64,000 bases of DNA. Origin: Sycon ciliatum. Taxonomy: Eukaryota > Porifera > Calcarea > Leucosolenida > Sycettidae. Location: positions 28,211,034 to 28,275,033 of the forward strand of contig NC_088645.1 in the NCBI RefSeq assembly GCF_964019385.1, in the 5' to 3' direction. The notes under the pieces were generated by a model, which made no database searches, had not been told where the DNA came from, and saw only the letters and a program-made list of their open reading frames with translations. Of the stretch, positions 23,165 through 32,775 are shown in pieces (within the stretch, counting starts at the first letter, position 1; the number at the start of each line of letters is the position of its first letter). The position numbers and the translations under genes are program-made.

Positions 23165-23413
23165 TTGGGCAACGTAAAGAGTGGATGCTCCTCCGACTCG
23201 ATTGCCAAGTGGTGTACAAGAAGAGAAATACAAGTGATAAAGTGTTCAGTCTCCGAAACCAAGTACTTTGGAGTGGCATTCGCCCACGTCGTCATTCCAG
23301 CGGAACACAAGGAAGCAGCCCTCGGTCCAGATTTCTGGCCTCCAGAGGTCACTGCAATAGAATGGCGCTTTAAGCAGGACAGGATCACCTCTGACCACGC
23401 TTCAAATCAGTAA
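23165..23413 (+). pseudogene. LINE ORF1, C-terminal fragment
   Basis: About 80 codons end with a TAA three bases before the ATG of ORF2. The stretch GPDFWPPEVTAIEWRF resembles the WP-containing end of ORF1 proteins of CR1-like LINEs. The N-terminal part is absent because the element is 5'-truncated. It would have been an RNA-binding nucleic acid chaperone; this is known for the family and not shown here. Confidence 0.5.
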
Positions 23414-23854
23414 ACATGTCTACTCTAAATCCACTCGCACCACCCTTCACCCCCCAAATCACATCCTCCTTCACCACCTCCCAACCCTCTTCCCCGTCTC
23501 TCATTCGGCCACATCAACATATGCAGCCTGCGCAACAAAGTTTTCGTCATTAAGAAACTCATTGCTGATAACGCCCTAAACATACTCGCAGTCACTGAGA
23601 CCTGGCTGGATTCCAGTGTATCGGATGAGGAATTAGCAATTATAGGTTTTACATTATTTCGATGTGATCGACCTTGCAAGGTCCGATGTTCTTGTACAAG
23701 TGGCCAACCGTGTCAGAAAAGAGGAGGAGTTGCCTTTTACAGCCGCTCTGACTTAAACTTCTGCAAAGCAAGTATCCTGGTCCATGGAATGGAGATGATT
23801 TGGCTGCGCTCTACAGCAAAGATAACTAGGAGAGCATTTCTTCTTGGCTGTTTG

Positions 23855-23987
23855 TGTAATAGTTCTTCATTGAGCGAAGGAAGAAGAGAGCGTTTATTAC
23901 TCAATATAGTGGTTATATATATATGAGAGTAGGTGTGACACAAGGTGATAAGGTGTGAGTGGTGAAAGTAGGTGTACAACTGTTACA
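23855..23987 (-). repeat. 3' LTR of the gypsy element
   Basis: It is 133 bp and closely matches 28714-28844; the clearest differences are one extra TA in the TATATATA tract, AAGAGAG versus AAGTGAG, and GTACAAC versus GTAAAAC. Because the element is on the minus strand, this is the downstream LTR. Confidence 0.95.
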
Positions 23988-24005
23988 CCATCCCCTCCCC
24001 AACGG
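23988..24005 (-). promoter_or_regulatory. Polypurine tract
   Basis: Directly upstream (minus strand) of the 3' LTR is GGGGAGGGGATGG, the expected primer site for plus-strand DNA synthesis. Confidence 0.75.
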
Positions 24006-24215
24006 AAAGTTCCGTGGCTTTAACCAATTGTTAATCACGGAACCCAAGAGCATGGAATACAGTAATATCATGATGGTGTAGCAATGCAGCAGGTGGCAAG
24101 GAGCAACAGAATACCCAATTGTCAGGACCGGAAGCCTGTGTAACTAAAAAAAACTCAATAATGTCAGGAACTGAACGCAAATAACCACAACATGGAGGAG
24201 CTGCAGACCATGCTA

Positions 24216-27200
24216 TCACTTGCGTAGACTAGATAGATAGTTCCGCAGCTGGACAATGTTTTTACCTGACTCGTCCACCAAGTTACTAATGGGCTCCCGT
24301 GTTGCCTCGCCAACGGGGTAACCCTTCCAAAGCACCAAGTACTGGCGCTCACCCCGGTCATCTCTGTGCTTCAGGATGGCCTCCACCATATAGCGGGTGT
24401 TTCCGTCCAGATCCATAAACGGAGGGGGCACTGGCTGGCGTCTGTTGGGAATGGTGTTCTGTTCGTAGTGTCGCAGGGCAGTGACGTTGAATTCAGGATA
24501 ACAGCGGAAAACGGACGGCAGCTCCAATTCGTAGGCGTTCGAGCCCACCTCCCGAACGACGCGGAACGGCCCAAACCATTTTGGTTGTAGCTTCCTCGAT
24601 GGCTGTTGTCGGGCCTCCGGTGATATCAGAAAGTCTCTATAGACCAGGGCCAGGTCTCCCACCTTGAGACGGCTAGGACTCCTACCCCTGTCGGCATACA
24701 GGGCCTGGCGGGCTTGAGCCGCGACAATACTATCCTGCGCTTTCTTAAGCGCATCAGATCTGGCTTGGATCCAGTCTGGCCTAGTTCTCCGCGCTCCCGT
24801 TCCCAGAATGAAGTCTGCGGGCACCTTCGGGTTAAAACCATAATTCAAGAAAAAGGGAGAATTACCAGTGGATGCTTGCTGGGAATTGTTGATGGCATAC
24901 TCACATATGGGTAATAGTGCGGCCCAATTATCTTGCTTGTGGTTAACAAAACACCTGAGAATATCGGCAATTAATCTGTTCATTCGCTCTGTCTGTCCAT
25001 CTGTTTGAGGGTGATTAGCCGTGGAAAATGACAACTTAGTACCGAGCAAACGAAACACTTCCTGGAAGAACTGGGCCGTAAATCGTGGGTCACGGTCACA
25101 CACTATAGAAGAGCTAAGACCGTGAAGACGAAAAACATGCTGAATATACAAATTGGCACTGCCCTCGGCATCTATGGTTGCCGTTGTGGGTACTAGGTGA
25201 ACACATTTTGTGAGTCTATCTACAAATGTGTAAATTGCATCATGACCTTCGGGTGACTTGGGTAATCCCATGATGAAGTCCATGGTAATATGGTCCCAGG
25301 GTTGCTCGGGCACAGGAAGTGACTGGAGAAGCCCAGACCTTAATTGAGCACCCTTAGCGCGCTGACAGACATCACACGATTTAACAAATTTCTTAACATC
25401 CAACCCCATGCGCGGCCAATAGAAGTGACGAGCGAGCTGGAAATACGTTCTGTCCCTGCCGGGATGACCTGCGGCAATGCAGTCATGGTGCTCCTGCAAG
25501 AGTTGTAGTCGAAGTGCGCATTTGGGAACGCATAACCTGTTACTAGGGGAAGATCGCAAGTAAAGATGATGGGCGTCACCATCCCAGAGGTATGCCTGGT
25601 GAACGTTGTCACTCGGAGAACGACGCATCCTCTGGATGATAGGCCATAACTCTGCATCGTGTTGATATGCTTCTGCTACCGTCTTCAAGAACTGATCATC
25701 AATTGCCAGAGCAAACTCAAGAGCGTTACACTGTGCAGCAGTCAGTTTTGTTTGACCTGCTGAGATCTCGCCCGGCTGAAGGTCAGGACGACGAGACAAG
25801 GCATCAGCAGCCGCATTGTCCCTTCCAGGTTTATGATGGACCGTAAAGTCGAAATCCGCCAGTAACTCTACCCAACGGGCCTCCCTTTTGGTGAGGGTAG
25901 GTTTGGTTCTCAGGTGTACAACGGCCATGTTATCCGTGAACACATCGAAATGCCCAAAGAGGTACACTCGCCAACACTTCAGGGTTTGGACTAGAGCGAG
26001 GGTTTCTCTTTCTCCGGCTGTGTAGTTGCGCTCGGCGGAGGACAGTCTCCAGCTAGCATAAGCGACTGGATGCCAGAGATTTCCTGGTTCGCCTTGCTGC
26101 AGGAGCACTCCAGCAATGGCGAAATCGCTAGCGTCGGTTTCTACTCGGAATGGCTTTTTAACATCAGCAAGTCGCAATACGGGTGCACTCAGTAAGGCCT
26201 TCCGCAGCTTCTCAAATGCAGACTGACGTGCGCTGTTCCACTCAAAACGCGAGTGTTTCCCTGTGATTTCCTCCAAAGGTCTTGAAATCATGGAATAGTG
26301 ATCAATGAACCGTCTGAAATAGTTCGCGAAACCCAAGAACTGTCTCACTTCCTTTATAGAGGACGGCGCAGGCCACTCCTTAACCGCAGCAATTTTGTTT
26401 GGGTCGGGAGAGATAGATAAACCACTCGGCTTGTGGCCTAGGAAGATGACATCCCGCAACCCAAATTCACACTTTGAGGGTTTGCAGAATAACTTGTTGG
26501 CTCTCAAGGTTTCCAAAACAGTGCTGACATGCCTCAAATGCTCGCTCCATGTTTTACTGAAGATCAGGATATCATCAAGGAATACGACCACGAAATCACG
26601 TAAATAGGGCTGTAGTATTGAATTCATCAAGGCCTGGAATGTGGCAGGCGCATTGGTTAGACCAAATCCCATTACCCGAAACTGGAAATGTCCAAAGGGG
26701 GTATTAATGGCCGTTTTGGGTACATCTTTTTTACAAATTCTGATTTGGTTGTATCCCGAACGGAGGTCTAATTTCGTGAAGTAGCGAGCCCCTTGGACGG
26801 TGTCGAACAGATCGTCAATGTTCGGAAGGCAGGCTTTGTTTTTAATAGTGATCTTGTTTAGATCCCGCCAGTCACAAACGATTCGTAATGACCCATCGGC
26901 CTTCTTAACAAAGAACACCGGGGCTCCGTACGGGGACTTACTAGGCTCGATGAATCCTTTACCCAGGAGGGCTGTCAGCTGCTTGTGTAGTTCATCCATC
27001 TCGGGCTTGGATAGTCGGTACGCTGCCTTGGATGGTGGCGTTGAGTTGTGTTCGACCTCAATCTCGTGGTCCACCGACCTTTCTGGGGGAAGCTGTGAAG
27101 GGAGGTCATCGGGGAACACGTCCGAGAATCTGTGCAGCAGCTCATCGACGTCACGCTGCTTGTCCGGAGGTACCTCCTTCCGAGGCTCATGTGACGAACT

Positions 27201-27941
27201 GTCGTCGGGGGAAGATAGCCAAGCCAGGTAACCCTCTGCGCCTTGCCGTAGCGCATGCCGCGCTTGTTTGCCAGAGATGAACATCAGCTCCGAGGGAACA
27301 GCAGCGTCGCCTGTGGGTTCACCCGCGATTAGGGATTCGGCACCCAGTTTGACCTCGTTGGTGCGGTAGTTGATAGCTGGGTTATTCCGGGTCAGCCAGG
27401 GTTTTCCCAGGATCACATCATATCGATCAAGGGGAAAGACCGTCAGGCGCTGGTCATCGCCATAGCCTCCTTCGGCCAAGCGAGCGTCGGTGGTCTCTAG
27501 CGGCCGCGAACTGGTTGATCCGTCCGCCAAGGCCACCTTTAGAACCTCCTCCACGATCTTCGTTTTCATCTTTTGTTTTCTTGCGAATCGTTCCGAGATA
27601 AAATCGTGTGTTGACCCGCAGTCGATTAACATTGTCGCTCGGTGGCCGTTCACCTTTCCGTTCACAGCAAGGAGATCGTGGTCCCGCGCGTGCGAATCCA
27701 GGGCAATGTTGCTGACGTAGCTCCGCACGCACTGTGGGCCTTGAGACTCCAGGGTGTCGTCGCCATCATCAGTCTCCACGTCGTCTGTCTCCAGGCAACT
27801 AAACCTGTTGGCGACTGGCACGGTGACCTTGGGTGCTCTCTCACACGCCAGTAATCGCACCCCTCTTTTTACTGGCGTCCAGCGTTTGGGTTCGAGTCGC
27901 ATTGACGTGCCAGATGACCAGGTCGGTGGCATATGTAGCAT
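24216..27941 (-). CDS. pol: Gypsy Pol polyprotein: protease, reverse transcriptase, RNase H, integrase, chromodomain
   Basis: One open frame of 1,241 codons. An aspartic protease (LIDCGST, Asp about 107) is followed by reverse transcriptase from about 300 to 500 with VVFLDDILIF (FLDD at 454-457). RNase H begins near ETDAS at 601. The integrase has an H2C2 zinc motif (about 817-858) and catalytic residues at about D888, D949 and E985, giving the canonical DD35E spacing. A C-terminal chromodomain lies at about 1184-1225 (YLVLWKGYP), in which the usual WEP reads REP. This arrangement is that of chromoviruses. It lies in a different frame from gag, overlapping it by about 70 nt, which suggests a -1 shift for expression. 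No stop or gap is visible, so enzymes could still be made in principle if Gag-Pol were expressed. Confidence 0.95.
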   Translation of the reverse strand: MLHMPPTWSSGTSMRLEPKRWTPVKRGVRLLACERAPKVTVPVANRFSCLETDDVETDDGDDTLESQGPQCVRSYVSNIALDSHARDHDLLAVNGKVNGHRATMLIDCGSTHDFISERFARKQKMKTKIVEEVLKVALADGSTSSRPLETTDARLAEGGYGDDQRLTVFPLDRYDVILGKPWLTRNNPAINYRTNEVKLGAESLIAGEPTGDAAVPSELMFISGKQARHALRQGAEGYLAWLSSPDDSSSHEPRKEVPPDKQRDVDELLHRFSDVFPDDLPSQLPPERSVDHEIEVEHNSTPPSKAAYRLSKPEMDELHKQLTALLGKGFIEPSKSPYGAPVFFVKKADGSLRIVCDWRDLNKITIKNKACLPNIDDLFDTVQGARYFTKLDLRSGYNQIRICKKDVPKTAINTPFGHFQFRVMGFGLTNAPATFQALMNSILQPYLRDFVVVFLDDILIFSKTWSEHLRHVSTVLETLRANKLFCKPSKCEFGLRDVIFLGHKPSGLSISPDPNKIAAVKEWPAPSSIKEVRQFLGFANYFRRFIDHYSMISRPLEEITGKHSRFEWNSARQSAFEKLRKALLSAPVLRLADVKKPFRVETDASDFAIAGVLLQQGEPGNLWHPVAYASWRLSSAERNYTAGERETLALVQTLKCWRVYLFGHFDVFTDNMAVVHLRTKPTLTKREARWVELLADFDFTVHHKPGRDNAAADALSRRPDLQPGEISAGQTKLTAAQCNALEFALAIDDQFLKTVAEAYQHDAELWPIIQRMRRSPSDNVHQAYLWDGDAHHLYLRSSPSNRLCVPKCALRLQLLQEHHDCIAAGHPGRDRTYFQLARHFYWPRMGLDVKKFVKSCDVCQRAKGAQLRSGLLQSLPVPEQPWDHITMDFIMGLPKSPEGHDAIYTFVDRLTKCVHLVPTTATIDAEGSANLYIQHVFRLHGLSSSIVCDRDPRFTAQFFQEVFRLLGTKLSFSTANHPQTDGQTERMNRLIADILRCFVNHKQDNWAALLPICEYAINNSQQASTGNSPFFLNYGFNPKVPADFILGTGARRTRPDWIQARSDALKKAQDSIVAAQARQALYADRGRSPSRLKVGDLALVYRDFLISPEARQQPSRKLQPKWFGPFRVVREVGSNAYELELPSVFRCYPEFNVTALRHYEQNTIPNRRQPVPPPFMDLDGNTRYMVEAILKHRDDRGERQYLVLWKGYPVGEATREPISNLVDESGKNIVQLRNYLSSLRK

Positions 27942-28699
27942 CGTCGTTCCGTTTCCTCGCGATTGGCACGGAGACCAGGAACCGACAGTGGACGACGTAC
28001 CAAGTTCCCCTGCTGCTGTCGTACCGTAATGAAGGGCATCACTTGCGATACGGCGAGCGCTGCTTCTGTCGCCTTCTGCAGGGTTGTAGAATGCTCCTTC
28101 ATGACTTCACGCCTGAGCTCCGGGGCCAGGCCCCTGACAAATAGTACTGCGCGAGAGTGGCCATCCAGGTCAGTGATTAAAAAACTGAGCCGCGAGAATT
28201 CTGCGATGTAGTCTCCTAAGGCGCCGCGCTGGGAGAGGGAGAACAAACTCCACCGAGCTCTCTCTTGGTCGTACCTCACACCGTAAGCCGCCTCTAATGC
28301 CTTCTTCAAGGACGATCAGTCTGGGTATGCAGCGCCGGCTTCCAGGGAAGTCATCAACCACAGACGCGGATTTCCAGCGATATAACTGGCTGCAAACTCA
28401 GCTTCACGTTTAGGCTCCGCGAAGCGCCACGAAGCCAAGGCCAACTCGACGGCAAATGCCCATTCCCGAAACGTGGTGGGATCTCCGGTGAACACGGGCG
28501 GCTCCTTGACGTGTGGGCGATCACGCGGTGCAGGCTGGGAAGCTGAAGCACGAGACTCAGGAACACACTGGGGTGACGACTGAGTAGAGGGTAGAGCTTC
28601 CTTCCGGAGACGGTTGACAATCCAGATGCTGACGACGATAGAGCTGATAGCCGAGGCCAGAACTACGCCCACGAACGACCACAGGGGATGGAGATCCAT
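27869..28699 (-). pseudogene. gag: Gypsy Gag with an in-frame stop codon
   Basis: The frame opens at an ATG (28699-28697) that overlaps the primer-binding site. The N-terminus has a hydrophobic stretch (FVGVVLASAISSIVVSIWIV) that would be a membrane helix, unusual for a Gag. A capsid-like region follows (FREWAFAVELALASW, then FRLGLAPELRR-like helices) and a CCHC zinc knuckle (CYICHRPGHLARQC). A TGA at 28316-28318 interrupts the same frame where a Trp codon would fit, so this copy is probably defective. Readthrough is an alternative. The N-terminal helix could instead belong to a mis-set start, with Gag beginning further in. Confidence 0.8.
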
Positions 28700-28712
28700 C
28701 CTCTTGCTACCA
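28696..28712 (-). promoter_or_regulatory. Primer-binding site (initiator tRNA-Met type)
   Basis: One base after the 5' LTR, the minus strand reads TGGTAGCAAGAGGATGG. This is complementary to the 3' end of metazoan initiator methionine tRNA apart from one extra A. The gag ATG lies within it. Confidence 0.75.
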
Positions 28713-28713
28713 A

Positions 28714-28844
28714 TGTAATAGTTCTTCATTGAGCGAAGGAAGAAGTGAGCGTTTATTACTCAATATAGTGGTTATATATATGAGAGTAGGTGTGACACAA
28801 GGTGATAAGGTGTGAGTGGTGAAAGTAGGTGTAAAACTGTTACA
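28714..28844 (-). repeat. 5' LTR of the gypsy element
   Basis: 131 bp, beginning and ending TG...CA in element orientation. At only about 130 bp the LTR leaves little room for promoter and polyadenylation signals; a TATATATA tract inside could serve as a promoter element. Confidence 0.95.
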
Positions 28845-29766
28845 GTTTGTATCGTCCTCCTTCAGCCGATGCTAAATTTTGGAGCTGTGTTCAGGAGCTT
28901 GTCCACCACATCCAGGGTGAGGATATTATCTTGCTAGGCGACCTGAACATTGATTCATTCCAGACCAATAGGCCAATGTATCAAAGCTTACACTCGTCGC
29001 TACTTCTTCCCCTTAACCTCCTGAACAAAGTTTGTTCTGCGACACGGACCACCCCCTCATCTGCTTCGTCAATTGACTATATCCTCACAAATCTGGCTGC
29101 AGTCAGAGACGGAGTAGTGTCTCCCTGCGAGTTCTCCGATCATGATCTGGTTTATGCAGCATTGGATGTAAAGTCCAATACACAACTGCCTGCTTACGAT
29201 GTTACCTTGAAGACCCGCGACTATAGGAACATCAACTTCCCAGAGTTAATAGGTCTGCTTGAGCATGCAAACTTGTCTTCCTTCTCGTCTACAAACGTCG
29301 ATGAAATGCTTGACGAATGGTTGGGTAAATTCAACACTGTTCTAGATGTGGTAGCGCCGTACAAACAGCCTGGTAGACGCACAAGACCGCGCAAGAAGAA
29401 CTGCCCGTTCATGACCCCAGAGCTCTTGGCACTCATCCGCCAGAGGAAATCAGCTTTCGTCGATATCGCGCCAGTGGCTGCATTGACACTACATCACAGC
29501 GATGTTTTATCTCTCTGAGAACTCGGTGCAACAATCTCTACCGTCGACTTAGAAATTCCCATTTCCAGAACGTGTGCCTAAAATATAAACAGAACCCAAA
29601 GCTGTTGTGGTCCACTATCAACCACATAACTAATCCATGTCGTTCCCACATCCCTCCTGCGGGTGCAGCTGACGAGTTGAACACCTTCTTCCATAAGATA
29701 GTGAGTCAGTGATCCAAACCCCAGGTACGACATCCCAGCTGGACCCCGCCTCAATCTGCATTTGGT

Positions 29767-31258
29767 ATGTTTAAGCAAGTCACTGTAACAGACGTCCGGG
29801 CAAGACTTGCCTCCCTCGACAGCAGCAAAGCACCAGGACCCGATTGTCTTCTTCCCAGTATCCTGAAGGCCACATCCAATGTTATTGCGCCTTCTATATC
29901 AGCCATCTTCAATACTTCTCTTCAATCTTCGACTTTCCCTCATCTTTTTAAAATCGCTAATATCACCCCCATTCTTAAATCCCGGCAGGGGGATCACACC
30001 TCTCCGTCCAACTATCGCCCAGTGTCGCTTAAGAGCATTCTCAGCAAAATGCTCGAACGTCTTGCCCTTGACGAACTGCTGCGGGACTTCGACCTGTATA
30101 CTTGTCTACACGATCATCAATTTGGCTTCCGGCCCCAGCAATCAACAGTGCAGGTCATGACCTTGGCTGTAAATGACTGGACGTTGGCTAGAGATGTGGG
30201 TCATACAACCGTTGTAGCATTTATTGACTTAAGCAAGGCCTTTGATCGAGTTGTGCACCAGGAACTTGTCTTTACTTTGCACAGCTTAGGCATTCATAGT
30301 TCTGCCCTGAAATGGTTCGCTTCCTACCTGAACGGCCGGCACCAGCGTGTATGTACAGCCTCTGGAACATCATCTCTTCTCCCTGTAACCCGAGGGGTTC
30401 CGCAGGGAACAATCTTGGGTCCCACCATTTTTAACCTATATGTGCGACTCTTAACTTACCTGGCTGCAGGGAGCGGTGCAAAGCTCCTCATGTTTGCCGA
30501 TGAAAAGACTTTGTACGCTTCCTCACTAGATCCAATAGTATGCGCCGATGTCGTGTCCTCGGCTCTCGCTAAGATACACAATGAACTAAGATCACTGGGC
30601 ATGAGCGTTAATGTTGACAAAACCGTGGTCATGAGGATCTTGCCGAAGAATGCTCCTGACGTACAAAGACCCGTTCTTGTTGAGCTTGGCGGCACTACCT
30701 TAAGGGAAGTGAGTGTAATTAGCTGCCGTGGTATCCTTATCGATAACAAGGTCTCATTTGCTCCACACTTAGATCACCTCACCAGCAAGGTGTCACGCAA
30801 GATAGGCGCGTTGCGACGCACCTTCCGCCAAATGGCAGCATTTGCCCGTCGCCAGTACCTGCTTAGTGTGATTCATCCCGACTTTGAGTATTGTTTCCCT
30901 GTACGCATCTCACCTATCAGCACAGTCCAGGGAGAGATTGTTTACCTTGTTCCGTAGAGCTGTACGAGTTACCTGCGGTGCTTCATATCATGCTGTTGTA
31001 CCACCCCTTCTTGCTTCTCTTCAAATAAAACACCTTGAATACCGATACATTTATCAATTTCTTACGTTTACGTTTATTTGGCATATTGTTCAGCCTGCAT
31101 CATGCTTACGCAGTCTTTTACCTTTGCCCACCTCTAAGCGGTCAACTCGTGGAACTACAACAAACAATATGTCAATTTGCTTGTATAAATCCATGGTAGA
31201 GTACAATTCCTTTCCCCCAGAGCATCCCTTATGTGGAATGCCCTCCCTGCTCACTTGA
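29767..31258 (+). pseudogene. LINE ORF2, reverse transcriptase and C-terminal part
   Basis: A 396-codon frame holds the reverse transcriptase blocks in order: SSKAPGPDCLLPSIL, NYRPVSLKSILSKMLER, FGFRPQQST, VVAFIDLSKAFDRV (first catalytic Asp), GVPQGTILGP and LLMFADEKTLYAS. The active-site box is normally FADD; here (30493-30504) it reads FADE, so the second catalytic aspartate is lost. The C-terminal region continues in a different frame from about 30900 to 31258 (RERLFTLFRRAVRV), showing a frameshift. A gap with stops separates it from the endonuclease. The copy is inactive. Confidence 0.85.
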
Positions 31259-31366
31259 AAGGAAGTGAGGACATTAGATCATTTTCTACAGAACTGTTGC
31301 ACGCTCTAAATGACGACATATTGACTATATCCCTATATCCCCTCATTTTTGAAAATGTGTTTCACC

Positions 31367-31372
31367 AATAAA
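31367..31372 (+). promoter_or_regulatory. AATAAA near the LINE 3' end
   Basis: AATAAA follows the ORF2 remnant by about 110 nt. The element continues for another 300 bp: a duplicated motif TAGTAATGGTTCATGAATCC (31445 and 31496), a poly-C tract at about 31514-31543, a second AATAATAAA and the AACC tail. Confidence 0.45.
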
Positions 31373-31690
31373 ATAAGGCTTGGAATTTTTTAAACATGAA
31401 TATCGGCGGACATGCCCCTTCTGTTCATGCATTGCCCTGCTCTAGTAATGGTTCATGAATCCGCCCAGTCCACATTCCTTCTCCGTTTCTATCTAGTAAT
31501 GGTTCATGAATCCGCCCCCCCCCTCCCCCCCCCCCCCCCAGGTCAACATTCCTTCTCCGTTTCTCTCCGTTTTCCTTTCCTTTCAGTTGCATCTACCTCT
31601 TTGCTCTGTTTTATTTTCTCTTTTAGTTCGTCCCTGTACTGTTGAGGCAACGAACTGAAATAATAAAAAAACAACCAAACCAACCAACCA

Positions 31691-32330
31691 ACCCCAGATA
31701 TCGGACGCCATCAGATCGGATCTGAACGCCAGTCGACTGGAAAACTCGGCGTGCCTCATCCAGGAACTCTGGCTTGACGAGAAGGATAGACTTCGCTGGA
31801 TTGGGGAAGTACCCAAAAGAGGGCCCTTTCTCGGCAAGGCTATCCCACCATTGGCAAATAGGCCTCACCTTGCCACCAGCCGCAGAGTTGTCAGCATACC
31901 AGGCTTGGGTTGAACCCTCGGATGCCACTTCCTGCAAAATAGGAAGGGTGGCAATAGCGTACAGCGGAATCACTATTGGATCACCCTGGGTGGTACCTTC
32001 ACTGGAGAGCATATACGCACCACCTACATATAGGGTGGCTGAGTGGCGGTAACAGTTGATGGCGATTGGGGCCAACGCTGGGCAGAGGTGCTGTACATTG
32101 CGGAGGCACACTTCCCTGTTGATGCTATTGAAGGCATTGGTTGCATTCGCAAGGAGAACACACTCAGACTCGCTGCTGTTGAAGACTTGTCGCATGGCGT
32201 GAACTGCGGCTTCGATCCCGCATTCCTGCCCAGCACACAACTGAAGACTTCCCGCGGCCTTTTGGACGTCTCCGCCAATGACAGCAAGGATGGCCTTTCC
32301 AATCGTAGTGGTAGTCAACACTCAACAGTC
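31691..32330 (-). pseudogene. RLE-type LINE, reverse transcriptase part (5' half)
   Basis: A minus-strand frame encodes reverse transcriptase blocks: GKAILAVIGGDVQKAAG, CAGQECGIEAAVHAMRQVF, LLANATNAFNSINREV, SEGTTQGDP and QAWYADNSAAGGK. It continues to WWDSLAEKGPSFGYFPN and GVRYLG, where the LINE insertion begins. The active-site YADD is changed to YADN (31884-31901) and the first catalytic Asp box reads ANATNAF, so it is inactive. Sequence upstream of the reverse transcriptase is missing (5' truncation near 32330). The next part of the domain is found at 23154 and below. The two fragments are therefore halves of one element split by the insertion at 23155-31690. Confidence 0.85.
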
Positions 32331-32494
32331 AGCGTGACCACGTGACCTGGTGACGCTTCTGCCCAACAAGTAGCTGTAACAGTAAAACTACCCGTCATGC
32401 ATGTACATGTACATGATATCAGTGGTCGTCGACGGGTCTGTCACAGACTCGCAGTCTGCTCCACACCATAGTACATCATGTACATAACATTGTA

Positions 32495-32712
32495 CTGTCG
32501 TGGACATGGAAATCCGGTCGCACGTCTAGCGGCCCCAGGGCGCTGGCCAAGCCGCCATGGCATGCAGTATGACCGCGACTCCCTGGTATTACTATTACGC
32601 GCTGCTGCTGGTCGCATCGTATCAACATGTGCGCTGCATGCAACGACGACGTTATGTACGCGCTGAGGGCGCCGGCCCCGGTCAATCGACTGTATTTCCA
32701 TGTCCGCGACAG
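32495..32712. mobile_element. MITE with TA target duplication (218 bp)
   Basis: The ends CTGTCGTGGACATGGAAAT and the inverted ATTTCCATGTCCGCGACAG are each flanked by TA. The inverted similarity continues inward for another 30 bp. There is no coding capacity; a Tc1/mariner-type miniature element is likely. Confidence 0.7.
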
Positions 32713-32775
32713 TACGTATGAGATTTGCTGTTGATCATGTTGATCAGACAGTCTGTACAGTGAGTTGGTCAAAGA

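Larger units (their letters stand above)
23855..28844 (-). mobile_element. Ty3/gypsy LTR retrotransposon with chromodomain, full length
   Basis: Two LTRs (23855-23987 and 28714-28844) begin TGTAA and end TTACA. The flanking 5-bp target duplication is GTTTG (23850-23854 and 28845-28849). Between them lie, in minus-strand order, a primer-binding site, gag, pol and a polypurine tract, for a total of 4,990 bp. The LTRs are very short and differ by a few substitutions and one TA-repeat length change, so insertion was fairly recent. It sits in the endonuclease domain of the LINE. Gag has one nonsense codon; pol is open throughout. Confidence 0.95.
23416..29518 (+). pseudogene. LINE ORF2, apurinic/apyrimidinic endonuclease domain, split by gypsy
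   Basis: The first part (23416-23849) contains INICSLRNKV, ILAVTETWLD (catalytic Glu region) and GGVAFYSRSDLNF, with a frameshift near its start. Gypsy then intervenes from 23855 to 28844. The domain resumes at about 28850 with YRPPSADAKFW, ILLGDLNID (metal-binding GDxN motif), SIDYILTN and EFSDHDLVYAAL (catalytic SDH). The reading frame is continuous if one copy of the GTTTG duplication is removed. The frame ends at 29518 with a stop before the reverse transcriptase. Family knowledge: this endonuclease nicks target DNA to prime reverse transcription. Confidence 0.8.
23155..31690 (+). mobile_element. Endonuclease-type LINE (CR1/L2-like), interrupted by a gypsy element
   Basis: The element lies in the opposite orientation inside the RLE LINE. 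An AACCC motif at both edges (23150-23154 and about 31686-31690) is a possible target duplication, though the 3' tail is itself AACC-rich. Without the 4,990-bp gypsy insertion it would be about 3.5 kb. It has the end of ORF1, an apurinic-endonuclease domain, a reverse transcriptase, and a 3' region with AATAAA, polypyrimidine and poly-C tracts and an (AACC)n tail. It is 5'-truncated within ORF1. The clade assignment (CR1/L2 group) is tentative. Confidence 0.75.

Noticed and set aside
6624..28318. A genetic code reading TGA as an amino acid, since TGA interrupts both the recombinase and gag
   Set aside because: The two genes are mobile-element copies with other damage, and exons of the receptor model and gypsy pol do not use internal TGA; ordinary nonsense mutations suffice.
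31514..31543. Poly-C tracts (also 33251, 41761, 43021) as functional G-quadruplex or i-motif elements
   Set aside because: They occur inside mobile elements and vary in length between copies; no sign of selection.
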